Shown here in pieces: positions 33,865 to 42,627 of a stretch of DNA of 56,063 nucleotides (positions are counted from its first letter, which is position 1; the number at the start of each line of letters is the position of its first letter). Made by a program: the position numbers and the translations under genes. This DNA comes from Bacillota bacterium (GTDB taxonomy: Bacteria > Bacillota > Clostridia > Christensenellales > Pumilibacteraceae), in assembly GCA_009779975.1 (NCBI GenBank), contig WRAY01000015.1:1-56063 (forward strand), in the 5' to 3' direction. Below the pieces are notes generated by a model. It was given only the letters and a program-made list of their open reading frames with translations. It searched no databases and had not been told where the DNA came from.

Positions 33865-34926
33865 TCATTCTTTGTCGAATAATTTTTTGTTGTATTGAAC
33901 TGCTTTGTCATTTGGGCGGTATTTTTCTGCAAGGCTGTTGTAATATTTTGCCTTGTCATATTTTTTTAGTTTTTTGTAGATTTGGGCTAATTGAATTGAA
34001 GGAATATAACATTCATACTCTTTTTTAACGAAAAGACTATGATTTTTGGTGTCACATTTTAGAGCCGATTCATACCAAAAAATTGCTGCTACAAAATCAT
34101 GCGAGTCATAAAAATGATGTGCAATGCGGCATAGCGTTTCCGCTTTCGGGGCGGCGAGAGTGAATGAGTGGAGAAGAGAAGCGAGTGCATTAACATCATC
34201 GAATAATTTTTTGTAGCAACTCGACATGTCAAGGCAGGCGACAAGTTTGTGTTCAATCCAACCTCTTGGTTCGTTTAAAAAATCTCTAAAAACTTTTATA
34301 GATGCTTTATATTTTTTTGAATGCATTAATTCTCTGGCATAAAAAAACTGAAGACGAGGTGTCAAATATCCCATAGATTTTTTGTAATTTTCAAAAATCT
34401 CCAAATGATTACTCTTTTTCCTGTCTTCTTTTTTGCTGTGAGTGATTGCGGCGTCTGAGTGGAGAATTATGCCAAAAGGTTCAATACACTCATGAATCGG
34501 TTCAATAAATTTCGCATTTTTGCAATTTTTGATTATGCGTTCTCTGTAATATGAAAAAGTCGGATTGCCGATGCTGTCAAATCGGGTGTGATATTTTAAA
34601 TAAACCATGTCAATTTTTTCAGTCAGTTTTTCTTTTAGTTTGAGAAGTTTTCTCAAGTCATGATTCTCAATAATATCATCAGCATCAAGCCAAAATATGT
34701 AGTCGGAAGTTGCTTTTGAAATTGAGAAGTTTCTTGCTTTTGAAAAGTCATCACTCCAAACAAAATCAAATATTTTGTCAGTAAAATCTCTTGCAATGTT
34801 TTTTGTCTCGTCAGTTGAACCGGTGTCAACAATAATTATCTCATCAACAAAATCCTTGCAAGAATTTAGACATCTCGCTAAGTTATTTTCTTCATTTTTA
34901 ACAATCATACACAAACTTATTGTCAC
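33865..34926 (-). CDS. Family 2 glycosyltransferase with TPR-like C-terminus
   Basis: This is a 353-residue protein. The N-terminal 200 residues are a GT-A domain: SLCMIVKNEE, IIIVDTGSTDET and the metal-binding WLDADD at about 83-88. The C-terminal 130 residues are helical repeats of TPR type (FYARELMHSKKYKASIKVF, PSIQLAQIYKKLKKYDKAKY). This combination is common in Firmicutes enzymes that glycosylate proteins or surface polymers. The start codon is GTG with no ribosome binding site; a TACAAT lies 5 nt upstream. Confidence 0.85.
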   Translation of the reverse strand: MTISLCMIVKNEENNLARCLNSCKDFVDEIIIVDTGSTDETKNIARDFTDKIFDFVWSDDFSKARNFSISKATSDYIFWLDADDIIENHDLRKLLKLKEKLTEKIDMVYLKYHTRFDSIGNPTFSYYRERIIKNCKNAKFIEPIHECIEPFGIILHSDAAITHSKKEDRKKSNHLEIFENYKKSMGYLTPRLQFFYARELMHSKKYKASIKVFRDFLNEPRGWIEHKLVACLDMSSCYKKLFDDVNALASLLHSFTLAAPKAETLCRIAHHFYDSHDFVAAIFWYESALKCDTKNHSLFVKKEYECYIPSIQLAQIYKKLKKYDKAKYYNSLAEKYRPNDKAVQYNKKLFDKE

Positions 34927-34997
34927 ATTCTATTGTATGAGAGAATATCTCTATAAGTGTCAATTTAAGAAATTTCGACAAAAAACGCATAAAATGT

Positions 34998-35026
34998 TTG
35001 ACAAGAGTAAAAATAAATGTTATAAT
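34998..35026 (+). promoter_or_regulatory. Promoter of the small lipoprotein gene
   Basis: Consensus TTGACA (34998-35003), 17 nt spacer and TATAAT (35021-35026). AAAGGAG follows before the ATG at 35075. Confidence 0.85.
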
Positions 35027-35074
35027 ATAGTTTATTATATATGCTACTTAAGTGGCAAAGGAGAAAAAAATACT

Positions 35075-35500
35075 ATGAAAAAATTTGGTTTATCTATCGT
35101 CTTGGTGTTAATGCTTGCTGCATCCGCTTTCATGATGACCGGTTGTGGATTTGGCGGAGGCGATGTTGAAGAGGCATCTCAACTCCATGGCAGATGGAAC
35201 CTAAGGTCTAACAGTTATACAGCAGGAATCGGAAGATCAACAACATCTGTTAGAGGCACTACTCATTTCATTCAGTTTAATGAAGACGGAACATTTTCAT
35301 TAAGTGATTATTGGTGGGGAACAGCGAGCGGAACATGGACATTTAATGCAAATAATTCAAGTGTATCTCTTACTGTTTCAGGATTCAGCACTTTTTCAAG
35401 CCACACTCGCATAGTTCAAATCAGCGAAGACGGCAACAATTTGCAAATGGAATTTGACCACTCATCTTGGTCATATAGAAACCGCTATGAAAGAGCCTAG
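35075..35500 (+). CDS. Small lipoprotein, lipocalin-like
   Basis: This is a 141-residue protein. Residues 1-24 form a lipoprotein signal ending MMTGC (C24). The rest is beta-rich with HGRWNLRS, IQFNEDGTFSL and GTWTFNANNSSVSLTV, a pattern of small calycin/lipocalin-like domains. Start 35075 is chosen for AAAGGAG and the signal peptide; the longer frame upstream overlaps the divergent gene. It is expressed alone from a consensus promoter and a clear terminator. Function unknown. Confidence 0.75.
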   Translation: MKKFGLSIVLVLMLAASAFMMTGCGFGGGDVEEASQLHGRWNLRSNSYTAGIGRSTTSVRGTTHFIQFNEDGTFSLSDYWWGTASGTWTFNANNSSVSLTVSGFSTFSSHTRIVQISEDGNNLQMEFDHSSWSYRNRYERA

Positions 35501-35510
35501 TTAAAAAAGA

Positions 35511-35543
35511 AACTGCACTCTAAAGAAAGAGTGCAGTTTTTTT
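35511..35543 (+). terminator. Terminator of the small lipoprotein gene
   Basis: ACTGCACTCT (35512-35521) and AGAGTGCAGT (35528-35537) form a 10-bp stem followed by a run of T. Confidence 0.9.
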
Positions 35544-35623
35544 GTTGTGTAATGTGAAAATGAGAACAAGCGTGTTGGAGAGATAATTACTCGCTGCAAA
35601 GGATATCAGTCACTAACCAAAAA

Positions 35624-38600
35624 TCACTGCTTCAGATTCCTAAACGCAGTTGAGAGCATTAACTTTATTCTGTTTATTTGATTGACTTCGCTTGCCCCGG
35701 GGTCATAGTCGACGGGGACAATGTTGGCTTTAGGGAAACGGGCTTTTAAGGCTTTCATGACGCCTTTTCCTGTGACATGATTTGGAAGGCACGCAAAAGG
35801 CTGCATGCAAATGATGTTATTAACACCGCTGTGAATCAATTCAATCATCTCCGCCGTTAAAAACCAGCCTTCGCCTGAAATGTTGCCTAAACTCACAATA
35901 TCCTCTGCCATTTTCGCCATTTTTTTAATGTGGACAGGTGCGCCGAATTTTGTTCCTTTCAGTGCTTCCATCATTGGCTTTTTTAACCTTTCAACATACC
36001 AAATATAGATATCGCCCTTGATTTTACTTAAAGTTGTTCCGCTCAGCAGATCTCTTTTTATTGTGTTGTTATAAAAGCCGTAAAGGAAGAAGTCTAATAA
36101 GTCAGGAACAACCGCCTCGCAACCTTCTTTTTCAAGTAAGTCAATGGCATAGTTGTTTGCCAATGGATGAAACTTTACAAGAATTTCACCAACAATTCCA
36201 ACTTTGGGCTTAACTATATCATGAACAGGAAGGGCATTAAATTCAGCAACAATTCCTTTGACATTGTTCTTGAAATTATCTTTGCCGTTGCCTAATCCAT
36301 CGCTAACGATTGCGTTCCACTTTTCATATAAAGCGTTTGCCGAGCCCTTCTCAATCTCATAAGGACGAGTGCGATAGAGAACCCTCATGAACAAGTCGCC
36401 GTATAACAGTGCTTTGACAAGGTCTCCCATCATCGGAACGGTCACCTTAAACCCGGGATTTTTTTCAAGTCCCGCAAAGTTCAAACTAATAACCGGAACA
36501 TGGTCAATCTTTGCTTTTTTAAGGGCTAAGCGAAGCATAGCAATATAGTTTGTTGCACGGCATCCTCCGCCGGTTTGGGTTATCATAACGGCAGTATTTT
36601 CTAGATCATACTTTCCGGAAAGCAGTGCGTCCATTATTGAGCCTATTGTTATGATGGTTGGATAGCACGCATCATTATGGACATATTTTAGCCCCATCTC
36701 AACAGTCTTTGGACTGTCCGCTAAAATTTGAATGTTGAGATTAAATTTTTTCATCGCCTTTTCCAAAATTCGAAGATGAATAGGGGATATTTCGGGTGCA
36801 ATAATATTATAGGTTTTTCGCATTTCTTTTGTGAACAGAACTCTTCCTTTTGCTTTTGGCAACTCTTTATTCGCTAAAATATTTTTTTGTTTTCTGCGAT
36901 TAAGAACCGCCATTAACGAACGAACTCTGATGCGTGCCGCCCCTAAGTTATTGACTTCATCTATTTTGAGTGTTGTGTAGATTTTGCCCGCTTCTTCAAT
37001 CAGTTCCTGAACTTGGTCGGTTGTTACTGCGTCTAAGCCGCATCCAAATGAGTTCAGTTGAATTATGTCAAGGTCATCTCGTCCTCGAACAAACGAAGCG
37101 GATTTGTAAAGTCTTGTGTGATACATCCATTGATCAACAACTCTAATTGGCCGCTCCAAATTCGCCAAATGCGAAATGCAATCTTCCGTCAAAACCGAAA
37201 AACCATAGTTTGCAATCATCTCTGGTATGCCGTGATTTATTTCAGGGTCAACATGATAAGGACGCCCAGATAAAACTATTCCATGACCGCCGGTCTTTTG
37301 AATATGGTCAAGGGCTGCTTCTCCCATTTTTCTAACATCATTTTTAAAATTTTCATCCTCAATATATGCAAGATTAACTGCTTTTTTAATCTCACTTTTT
37401 GGAATGTTCGGGAATTCTTCAATGAGTCTTTTAATCATATGAGGTTTTGAGTTGTAGGGCAAAAACGGACTATGGAATTTGACATCGTTTTCAAATATCA
37501 TATTGTTGCGGATAACTTCGGGATAGGTTGAAACAACAGGGCAGTTGTAGTGGTTGTCCGAGCATTTATCTTCTTGCAACTCATAAGGAATTGCCGGATA
37601 GAAAATGAATTTTATGCCTTTATTAACTAATGCTTCAATATGTCCATGCACAAGTTTCGCCGGATAACAAACACTTTCACTAGGCATTGTTTCAATCCCT
37701 AAGTCGAATATCTCACGAGAGGAGCGGGGAGAGAGCATAACGCTATAGCCTAACTGAGTAAAAAATGTGAACCAAAAAGGATAGTTTTCATAAATATTTA
37801 AAACTCTCGGAATGCCGACAACACCCCTCTTTGCATCTTCTTTTTTGAGCGGCTTGTAGTGAGCAAATAAGCGTTTATACTTTTCGTCGTAAACATTGTG
37901 CGGACGGTCAGTGACCGCCCCTACTGTTTTGTTTCTTATATCGGCCGCAATGGGTGTGTCATCATTGCAGGGGACGCCGCTCTTAGCATCTAGTTTGCCC
38001 GCACTCTCGACTTCCGCTCCTTTCTCACACCTATTATTAGTAATAAATTTTCTCCCGTCAGAAAATGTTGAAACTGTTAAAAGGCAATTATTCGGACACA
38101 ACTTGCAGTTTTCACTGCTCTTTTTAACGGAAAAGTTTTCTAATTCATTTTTAGATTTTAAACTTGATTTTTCACCCTCAACGAATTTTTTTTGACTAAG
38201 CAGTGCCGCGCCATAAGCCCCCATAAGCCCTGCAATGTCGGGGCGGACAACTTCTTTTCCTGTCAACTTTTCAAATGCTCTAAGGACGCTATCATTTAAA
38301 AATGTTCCGCCTTGAACAATAACTTTTTCGCCCAACTCCGAAAAGTCTCGAAGTCTTATGACTTTGAAAAGTGCGTTTTTAACAACGCTATAAGCAAGTC
38401 CTGCACTGATGTCATTAACAGTTGCTCCTTCTTTTTGGGCTTGCTTTACTCTTGAATTCATGAAAACGGTGCATCTTGACCCTAGGTCAACGGGTTCAGT
38501 TGAACTAAGCCCTAACTTTGCAAAATCTTTTGCCGAAAGCGACAAGGCTTCTGCAAAAGTTTCAATAAAACTTCCGCAACCGCTTGAACACGCTTCGTTT

Positions 38601-39913
38601 AATAAAACATCATTAATAACACCGTCTTTTATTTTAAGACATTTCATGTCCTGCCCGCCGATGTCTAAGACAAACTGAACTCCCGGCAGTATCTTTTCAC
38701 TTGCTGTTTGATGAGCGACAGTTTCAATTTCGCCCTCATCAACTCCGAGTGCTGCTTTAATGAGGTGTTCGCCATATCCTGTGACACAAGATTTTGCGAT
38801 ATAGGCGTCTTTATCAAGAAGGGAATAAATCTCACTAACGCTTGAAATAACGCTTCTTAGCGGATTTCCTTCGTTAGTGTTGTAGTATGAATATAACAAT
38901 TCACCATTCTCATTAATTAGTGCAACTTTTGTTGTTGTTGAACCGGCATCAATTCCTAAAAATGCCGCTCCCTTGTGTTTGTCAATATCATTTCTTTTAA
39001 CTTCGGTCTCTTTGTGACGGGCAAAAAACTCGACCTTTTCAATAACATCATTAAAAAGCGGCTCAAGCCGTTCAACCTCTTTTGAAGAAATGTTTGATAA
39101 TTCATTCAATTTTTTTTGAATTTGGTTTTTTGTGAAAACTTCACTTTCGCTAATTGCAGCACCCAATGCGTTGAAAATTTGTGAATTTTCAGGTGATATT
39201 GCTTTAACCGGCTTCAAAGTTTCAACAAATCTTTTTTTCAATTCCGGCAAAAAATGGAGCGGTCCTCCCAAAAAAGCGACATTACCTCTTATGGGTTTTC
39301 CGCATGCAAGTCCCGAAATAGTTTGATTAACAACGCTTTGAAAAATGCTCGCTGCAATATCGCTCTTTTTTGCTCCGTCATTAATCAGCGGTTGAATATC
39401 ACTTTTTGCGAAAACTCCGCAGCGAGAGGCGATAGGATAAATAATCTCCGCTTTTTTCGCCATTTCATTAAGACCGGATGAATCAGTTGCAAGAAGGGAA
39501 GCCATTTGGTCAATAAACGCCCCTGTTCCTCCTGCGCAAGTTCCGTTCATTCTTTGTTCAAGTCCGCCTTTCAAATATGTGATTTTAGCATCTTCTCCGC
39601 CTAGTTCAATTGCAACATCTGTTTCGGGAATATATTTCTCAATCGCTTTAGTTCCTGCAACAACCTCTTGCAAAAAGGGGATTGAGAGCCAACTTGACAC
39701 CGATAGTCCGCCGCTGCCTGTTGCAACTAAAGAAAAATTGTCAAACTTGGAAATCACTTTCTCCAAAACTTTGATTAAAGTTGCTTTAATATCCGATAGA
39801 TGCCTCTCATAACTTGAATAAACTAGAGTGTCATTTTCGTCCAAAACAGCAGTTTTGATTGTTGTTGAGCCAACATCTAAGCCAATGCGATATGTATTTG
39901 ATTTGTTGTCCAT
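35624..39913 (-). CDS. Giant 2-hydroxyacyl-CoA dehydratase activase (BcrAD/BadFG ATPase family)
   Basis: This 1429-residue protein has two tandem ASKHA-type BcrAD/BadFG ATPase domains (about 5-260 and 310-575). Each has a [18 protein letters not shown] phosphate loop and Cys motifs ([37 protein letters not shown]) that hold an inter-subunit [4Fe-4S] cluster in known activators. A Cys cluster follows (CKLCPNNC, about 600), then DUF2229-like and HgdB-like dehydratase-type regions. Length is normal for this fused family. Activators pass an electron at low potential to dehydratases. The segment [10 protein letters not shown] near residue 667 is encoded by a palindromic repeat. The -10 box is 7 nt before the ATG. 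Confidence 0.9.
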   Translation of the reverse strand: MDNKSNTYRIGLDVGSTTIKTAVLDENDTLVYSSYERHLSDIKATLIKVLEKVISKFDNFSLVATGSGGLSVSSWLSIPFLQEVVAGTKAIEKYIPETDVAIELGGEDAKITYLKGGLEQRMNGTCAGGTGAFIDQMASLLATDSSGLNEMAKKAEIIYPIASRCGVFAKSDIQPLINDGAKKSDIAASIFQSVVNQTISGLACGKPIRGNVAFLGGPLHFLPELKKRFVETLKPVKAISPENSQIFNALGAAISESEVFTKNQIQKKLNELSNISSKEVERLEPLFNDVIEKVEFFARHKETEVKRNDIDKHKGAAFLGIDAGSTTTKVALINENGELLYSYYNTNEGNPLRSVISSVSEIYSLLDKDAYIAKSCVTGYGEHLIKAALGVDEGEIETVAHQTASEKILPGVQFVLDIGGQDMKCLKIKDGVINDVLLNEACSSGCGSFIETFAEALSLSAKDFAKLGLSSTEPVDLGSRCTVFMNSRVKQAQKEGATVNDISAGLAYSVVKNALFKVIRLRDFSELGEKVIVQGGTFLNDSVLRAFEKLTGKEVVRPDIAGLMGAYGAALLSQKKFVEGEKSSLKSKNELENFSVKKSSENCKLCPNNCLLTVSTFSDGRKFITNNRCEKGAEVESAGKLDAKSGVPCNDDTPIAADIRNKTVGAVTDRPHNVYDEKYKRLFAHYKPLKKEDAKRGVVGIPRVLNIYENYPFWFTFFTQLGYSVMLSPRSSREIFDLGIETMPSESVCYPAKLVHGHIEALVNKGIKFIFYPAIPYELQEDKCSDNHYNCPVVSTYPEVIRNNMIFENDVKFHSPFLPYNSKPHMIKRLIEEFPNIPKSEIKKAVNLAYIEDENFKNDVRKMGEAALDHIQKTGGHGIVLSGRPYHVDPEINHGIPEMIANYGFSVLTEDCISHLANLERPIRVVDQWMYHTRLYKSASFVRGRDDLDIIQLNSFGCGLDAVTTDQVQELIEEAGKIYTTLKIDEVNNLGAARIRVRSLMAVLNRRKQKNILANKELPKAKGRVLFTKEMRKTYNIIAPEISPIHLRILEKAMKKFNLNIQILADSPKTVEMGLKYVHNDACYPTIITIGSIMDALLSGKYDLENTAVMITQTGGGCRATNYIAMLRLALKKAKIDHVPVISLNFAGLEKNPGFKVTVPMMGDLVKALLYGDLFMRVLYRTRPYEIEKGSANALYEKWNAIVSDGLGNGKDNFKNNVKGIVAEFNALPVHDIVKPKVGIVGEILVKFHPLANNYAIDLLEKEGCEAVVPDLLDFFLYGFYNNTIKRDLLSGTTLSKIKGDIYIWYVERLKKPMMEALKGTKFGAPVHIKKMAKMAEDIVSLGNISGEGWFLTAEMIELIHSGVNNIICMQPFACLPNHVTGKGVMKALKARFPKANIVPVDYDPGASEVNQINRIKLMLSTAFRNLKQ
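37894..37925 (-). repeat. Palindromic GTAGGGG-family repeat inside the activase gene
   Basis: On the minus strand it reads GTAGGGGCGGTCACTGACCG then TCCGCACAAT. It is read in frame as [10 protein letters not shown] in a linker between domains. It matches the ispG copy in orientation and frame. Confidence 0.75.
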
Positions 39914-39920
39914 GCCTTTT

Positions 39921-39949
39921 AATATAACATTCTTTTATGAAGTTGTCAA
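39921..39949 (-). promoter_or_regulatory. Promoter of the activase gene, leaderless type
   Basis: Minus strand TTGACA (39949-39944), 17 nt spacer and TATATT (39926-39921). The ATG is 7 nt after the -10 box, so transcription should start at the start codon. Confidence 0.75.
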
Positions 39950-39957
39950 TAAATAGT

Positions 39958-39985
39958 TTGCAAAAAATAAAAATTATGCTATAAT
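39958..39985 (+). promoter_or_regulatory. Promoter of ispG, leaderless type
   Basis: TTGCAA (39958-39963), 16 nt spacer and TATAAT (39980-39985). The ATG at 39993 is 7 nt downstream. It is back to back with the activase promoter, and their -35 boxes are only 8 nt apart. Confidence 0.7.
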
Positions 39986-39992
39986 AACACAA

Positions 39993-41057
39993 ATGAAGCG
40001 AGTTGTATATGTCAAAAATGTGCCTATCGGCGGAGAACACAGGATCAGTATTCAGTCAATGACAAACACTGACACGCTTGATATTGAGGCAACTTTATCT
40101 CAAATAAAAGCGCTGGATGAGGCAGGATGCGATATTGTTCGGATTGCAGTGTCGAATGAAGCGGAAGTAAAGGCATGTGAAAGCATAATAAAAAACACCA
40201 AAATTCCTTTAGTTGCCGACATTCAATTTAACTATCGCTTAGCGGTAAGGTGTGCTGACATCAACTTTAGTGCAATTAGATTTAATCCCGGAAACATTGG
40301 AAATGCCGAGAGGGTGAGGGAAGTTGCAACTGCATGCAAGCGAAACAAAGTTCCGATAAGAATCGGTGTTAACAGCGGCTCACTTGAAAAGGACATCGTC
40401 AAAAAATATGGTCACAGTGCAGAGGGTTTGGTTGAGAGTGCCTTGTCACACGCAAGAGTTTTAGAAAAAGAAAACTTCTTTGACATAGTTCTCTCACTTA
40501 AATCATCATGTGTCAAAACGATGATTGAAGCAAACAGAATTGCGGATAAACTGTGTGACTATCCTCTCCACATAGGAGTGACTGAAAGCGGAGTTTATGA
40601 AGATGGTCTTTATAAATCCGCAATAGGAATAGGCTCACTTTTGCTTGACGGTATCGGCAGCACAATTCGTGTGTCATTGACGGGAGACCCTGTTGAGGAA
40701 ATTGCAGTCGCAAAAAACATATTAAAAGCATGCGGCAAACTGGACAATTTTTGTGAAATTGTTTCATGTCCGACTTGTTCAAGATGTAAAATTGACTTAG
40801 TTCCGATAGTTGAAAAAGTAAAGGGTTTAACAAAAAACATCAATAAAAAACTAAAAATAGCCGTCATGGGCTGTGTCGTCAACGGTCCCGGCGAAGCCAA
40901 AAACGCCGACTTGGGGGTAGCGGGAGCGAGTGACAAATTCGCAGTGTTTGAAAAAGGAAAAATCATATTCACAGGAGAGCAAGCAAAAGCCTTAGAGATA
41001 TTTGAAAAATTAATTGCGGGGGCAGTCATTGACTGTCCGCACAACATAAAAAAATGA
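39993..41057 (+). CDS. ispG: 4-hydroxy-3-methylbut-2-enyl diphosphate synthase IspG
   Basis: IspG makes HMBPP from MEcPP in the MEP isoprenoid pathway using a [4Fe-4S] cluster. The 354-residue protein starts VYVKNVPIGG and carries SMTNTDT, the cluster cysteines in CPTCSRCKIDL (about 256-266) and GCVVNGPGEAKNADLG (about 290-305). The C-terminal AGAVIDCPHNIKK is encoded by a palindromic repeat. The stop overlaps the ATG of the next gene by 4 nt (ATGA). ispG followed by polC is a common Clostridia order. No ribosome binding site is present; see its promoter. Confidence 0.96.
   Translation: MKRVVYVKNVPIGGEHRISIQSMTNTDTLDIEATLSQIKALDEAGCDIVRIAVSNEAEVKACESIIKNTKIPLVADIQFNYRLAVRCADINFSAIRFNPGNIGNAERVREVATACKRNKVPIRIGVNSGSLEKDIVKKYGHSAEGLVESALSHARVLEKENFFDIVLSLKSSCVKTMIEANRIADKLCDYPLHIGVTESGVYEDGLYKSAIGIGSLLLDGIGSTIRVSLTGDPVEEIAVAKNILKACGKLDNFCEIVSCPTCSRCKIDLVPIVEKVKGLTKNINKKLKIAVMGCVVNGPGEAKNADLGVAGASDKFAVFEKGKIIFTGEQAKALEIFEKLIAGAVIDCPHNIKK
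41017..41045 (+). repeat. Palindromic GTAGGGG-family repeat forming the end of ispG
   Basis: GCGGGGGCAGTCATTGACTG followed by TCCGCACAAC, read in frame as AGAVIDCPHN at the IspG C-terminus. Confidence 0.7.
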
Positions 41058-42595
41058 AACAAAACAAACTAATAAAAAAACTAAACGATTTAACAAGCAA
41101 TGAGTACGGACATCTTCGGCTGTCTTCAATTTCTGCTTTGACGCAAAAAACAAAAGAAAAATTTGTTTTTGATTTTATTCATGCAAAAGAGCATGAAGTG
41201 ACAGAGAATGACAAAGAAACAATTATCTCGGCACTAACAAAAATACTTCAAACAAAAGTCAAAATTGAAGCAAACTTTTCTGTTTCAATCTTTACTAAAA
41301 AAAGTTTTCTGCCGGCATTTCAAGAATTTTTGGAAGATCACCCGAGTTTAATGACTGCAATATCGGACAAAGACATTGTCGTTGATGAAAAATCAACGCC
41401 TAAAAAAGTCACAGTCACCATCCCATCTTACATACTCGATTATGCACTGGACAATAAAATCGACAAACAAATCAAAGCATTCCTCCTCGGAAACTACTCA
41501 GAAGAAGTTGAATTTGAATTTTTAAATGGCGGCAAAGAAGAGTCATTGGACAACTTTGAAGTTGAAGAAAAAAACATTTCAAAACTGGAAGACTCATCAT
41601 GCGGACGAGTAATAAAAGTTGAAAACATCCGCACATTTTGCGGCAAAAAAATCGAAGAACTTCCGTCCTATATTGAAGATGCGGCAAATGTCGGCGAAAT
41701 TATAGTTTGCGGAACACTGACAAATATTGCGGCATACACCTCTCAAAACGACAGAAAATACTATCGTATGACAATCGAGGATTTCACCGGCTCTATTCAA
41801 GCCATGTTTTTCCCCAGAAAAGATGCGCTTGATAAAATTGAAACTTTAAAATCAAACTCTCAAATTTTAGTGAGAGGGGAGTTGCAAGCCGACAAGAGAA
41901 ACGAAGGAGGATTTGTTTTTTTTATCAACGATATCTCTCTTTGTTCGATGCCGAAAGACTTCAAAGTCAACAGGATAAAAATGTCAGTTCCAGAAAAATA
42001 TAAAACCGTTTTTCCTGAAATATTCTTAGAGCCTATTGACGAGCGGTCGCTTCTTTCTGATTTTGCAAAAACGACAACAATACCAAAAGAGTTGAAACAA
42101 AATGAATACTGTGTTTTTGACACCGAAACAACAGGTCTTGACCCCAAAACAAGCAAAATAGTTGAGATTGCCGCTGTCAGAATTAAGAACGGCGAGATGG
42201 TCGAAACATTCTCAACTCTCATTGACCCCGAAATGCCGATACCACCGGACTCAACCAGAATCCACGGCATAACAGACGAAATGGTGAAGGGAAAACCAAA
42301 CATTGAAGCAGTTTTGCCAGACTTTTATAAGTTTTCATTTGGCACAACTCTGGTTGCCCAAAACATAGGTTTTGATCTCTCGTTCATCAAATATCACGGA
42401 AAGCCTCTTAACATTTATTTTGATAACCCAACACAAGACACCCTAACTCTAGCCCACAAACACCTAAAAGGACTTCACAACTACAAACTGGAAACAATAG
42501 CCAATCATTTGGGAATACCCTTGTCCGGCGCTCACCGTGCCCTAAACGACACAATAGCAACCGCCCAAGTTTTTCTAAAGATTATGAAAAAGTAA
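41054..42595 (+). CDS. PolC-like protein with OB and DEDDh exonuclease but no polymerase domain
   Basis: This is a 513-residue protein at the site where Clostridia carry polC, coupled to ispG by an ATGA overlap. Residues 1-170 resemble the PolC N-terminal domains. About 190-310 is an OB-fold (CGTLTNIAAYTSQNDRKYYR, DFTGSIQAMFF). About 350-513 is the proofreading exonuclease with D356/E358 in FDTETTGLD, HGITDEM, D in AQNIGFDLSF, and H494/D499 in GAHRALNDT. PolC is normally about 1430 residues, with the exonuclease inside the PHP domain followed by palm, fingers and thumb. None of that is present here, and the next gene is unrelated. It may act as a separate proofreading subunit or repair exonuclease; a polymerase gene must lie elsewhere. 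Confidence 0.8.
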   Translation: MKQNKLIKKLNDLTSNEYGHLRLSSISALTQKTKEKFVFDFIHAKEHEVTENDKETIISALTKILQTKVKIEANFSVSIFTKKSFLPAFQEFLEDHPSLMTAISDKDIVVDEKSTPKKVTVTIPSYILDYALDNKIDKQIKAFLLGNYSEEVEFEFLNGGKEESLDNFEVEEKNISKLEDSSCGRVIKVENIRTFCGKKIEELPSYIEDAANVGEIIVCGTLTNIAAYTSQNDRKYYRMTIEDFTGSIQAMFFPRKDALDKIETLKSNSQILVRGELQADKRNEGGFVFFINDISLCSMPKDFKVNRIKMSVPEKYKTVFPEIFLEPIDERSLLSDFAKTTTIPKELKQNEYCVFDTETTGLDPKTSKIVEIAAVRIKNGEMVETFSTLIDPEMPIPPDSTRIHGITDEMVKGKPNIEAVLPDFYKFSFGTTLVAQNIGFDLSFIKYHGKPLNIYFDNPTQDTLTLAHKHLKGLHNYKLETIANHLGIPLSGAHRALNDTIATAQVFLKIMKK

Positions 42596-42627
42596 TAGCA
42601 ATTTGATATAAGGAACATAATTACATT

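Noticed and set aside
40610-41062. 150-codon minus-strand open frame across ispG
   Set aside because: It is antisense to conserved IspG cluster motifs and carries no recognisable protein features.
41860-42303. 147-codon minus-strand open frame in the PolC-like gene
   Set aside because: It lies antisense to the exonuclease domain with clear motifs; codon shadow.
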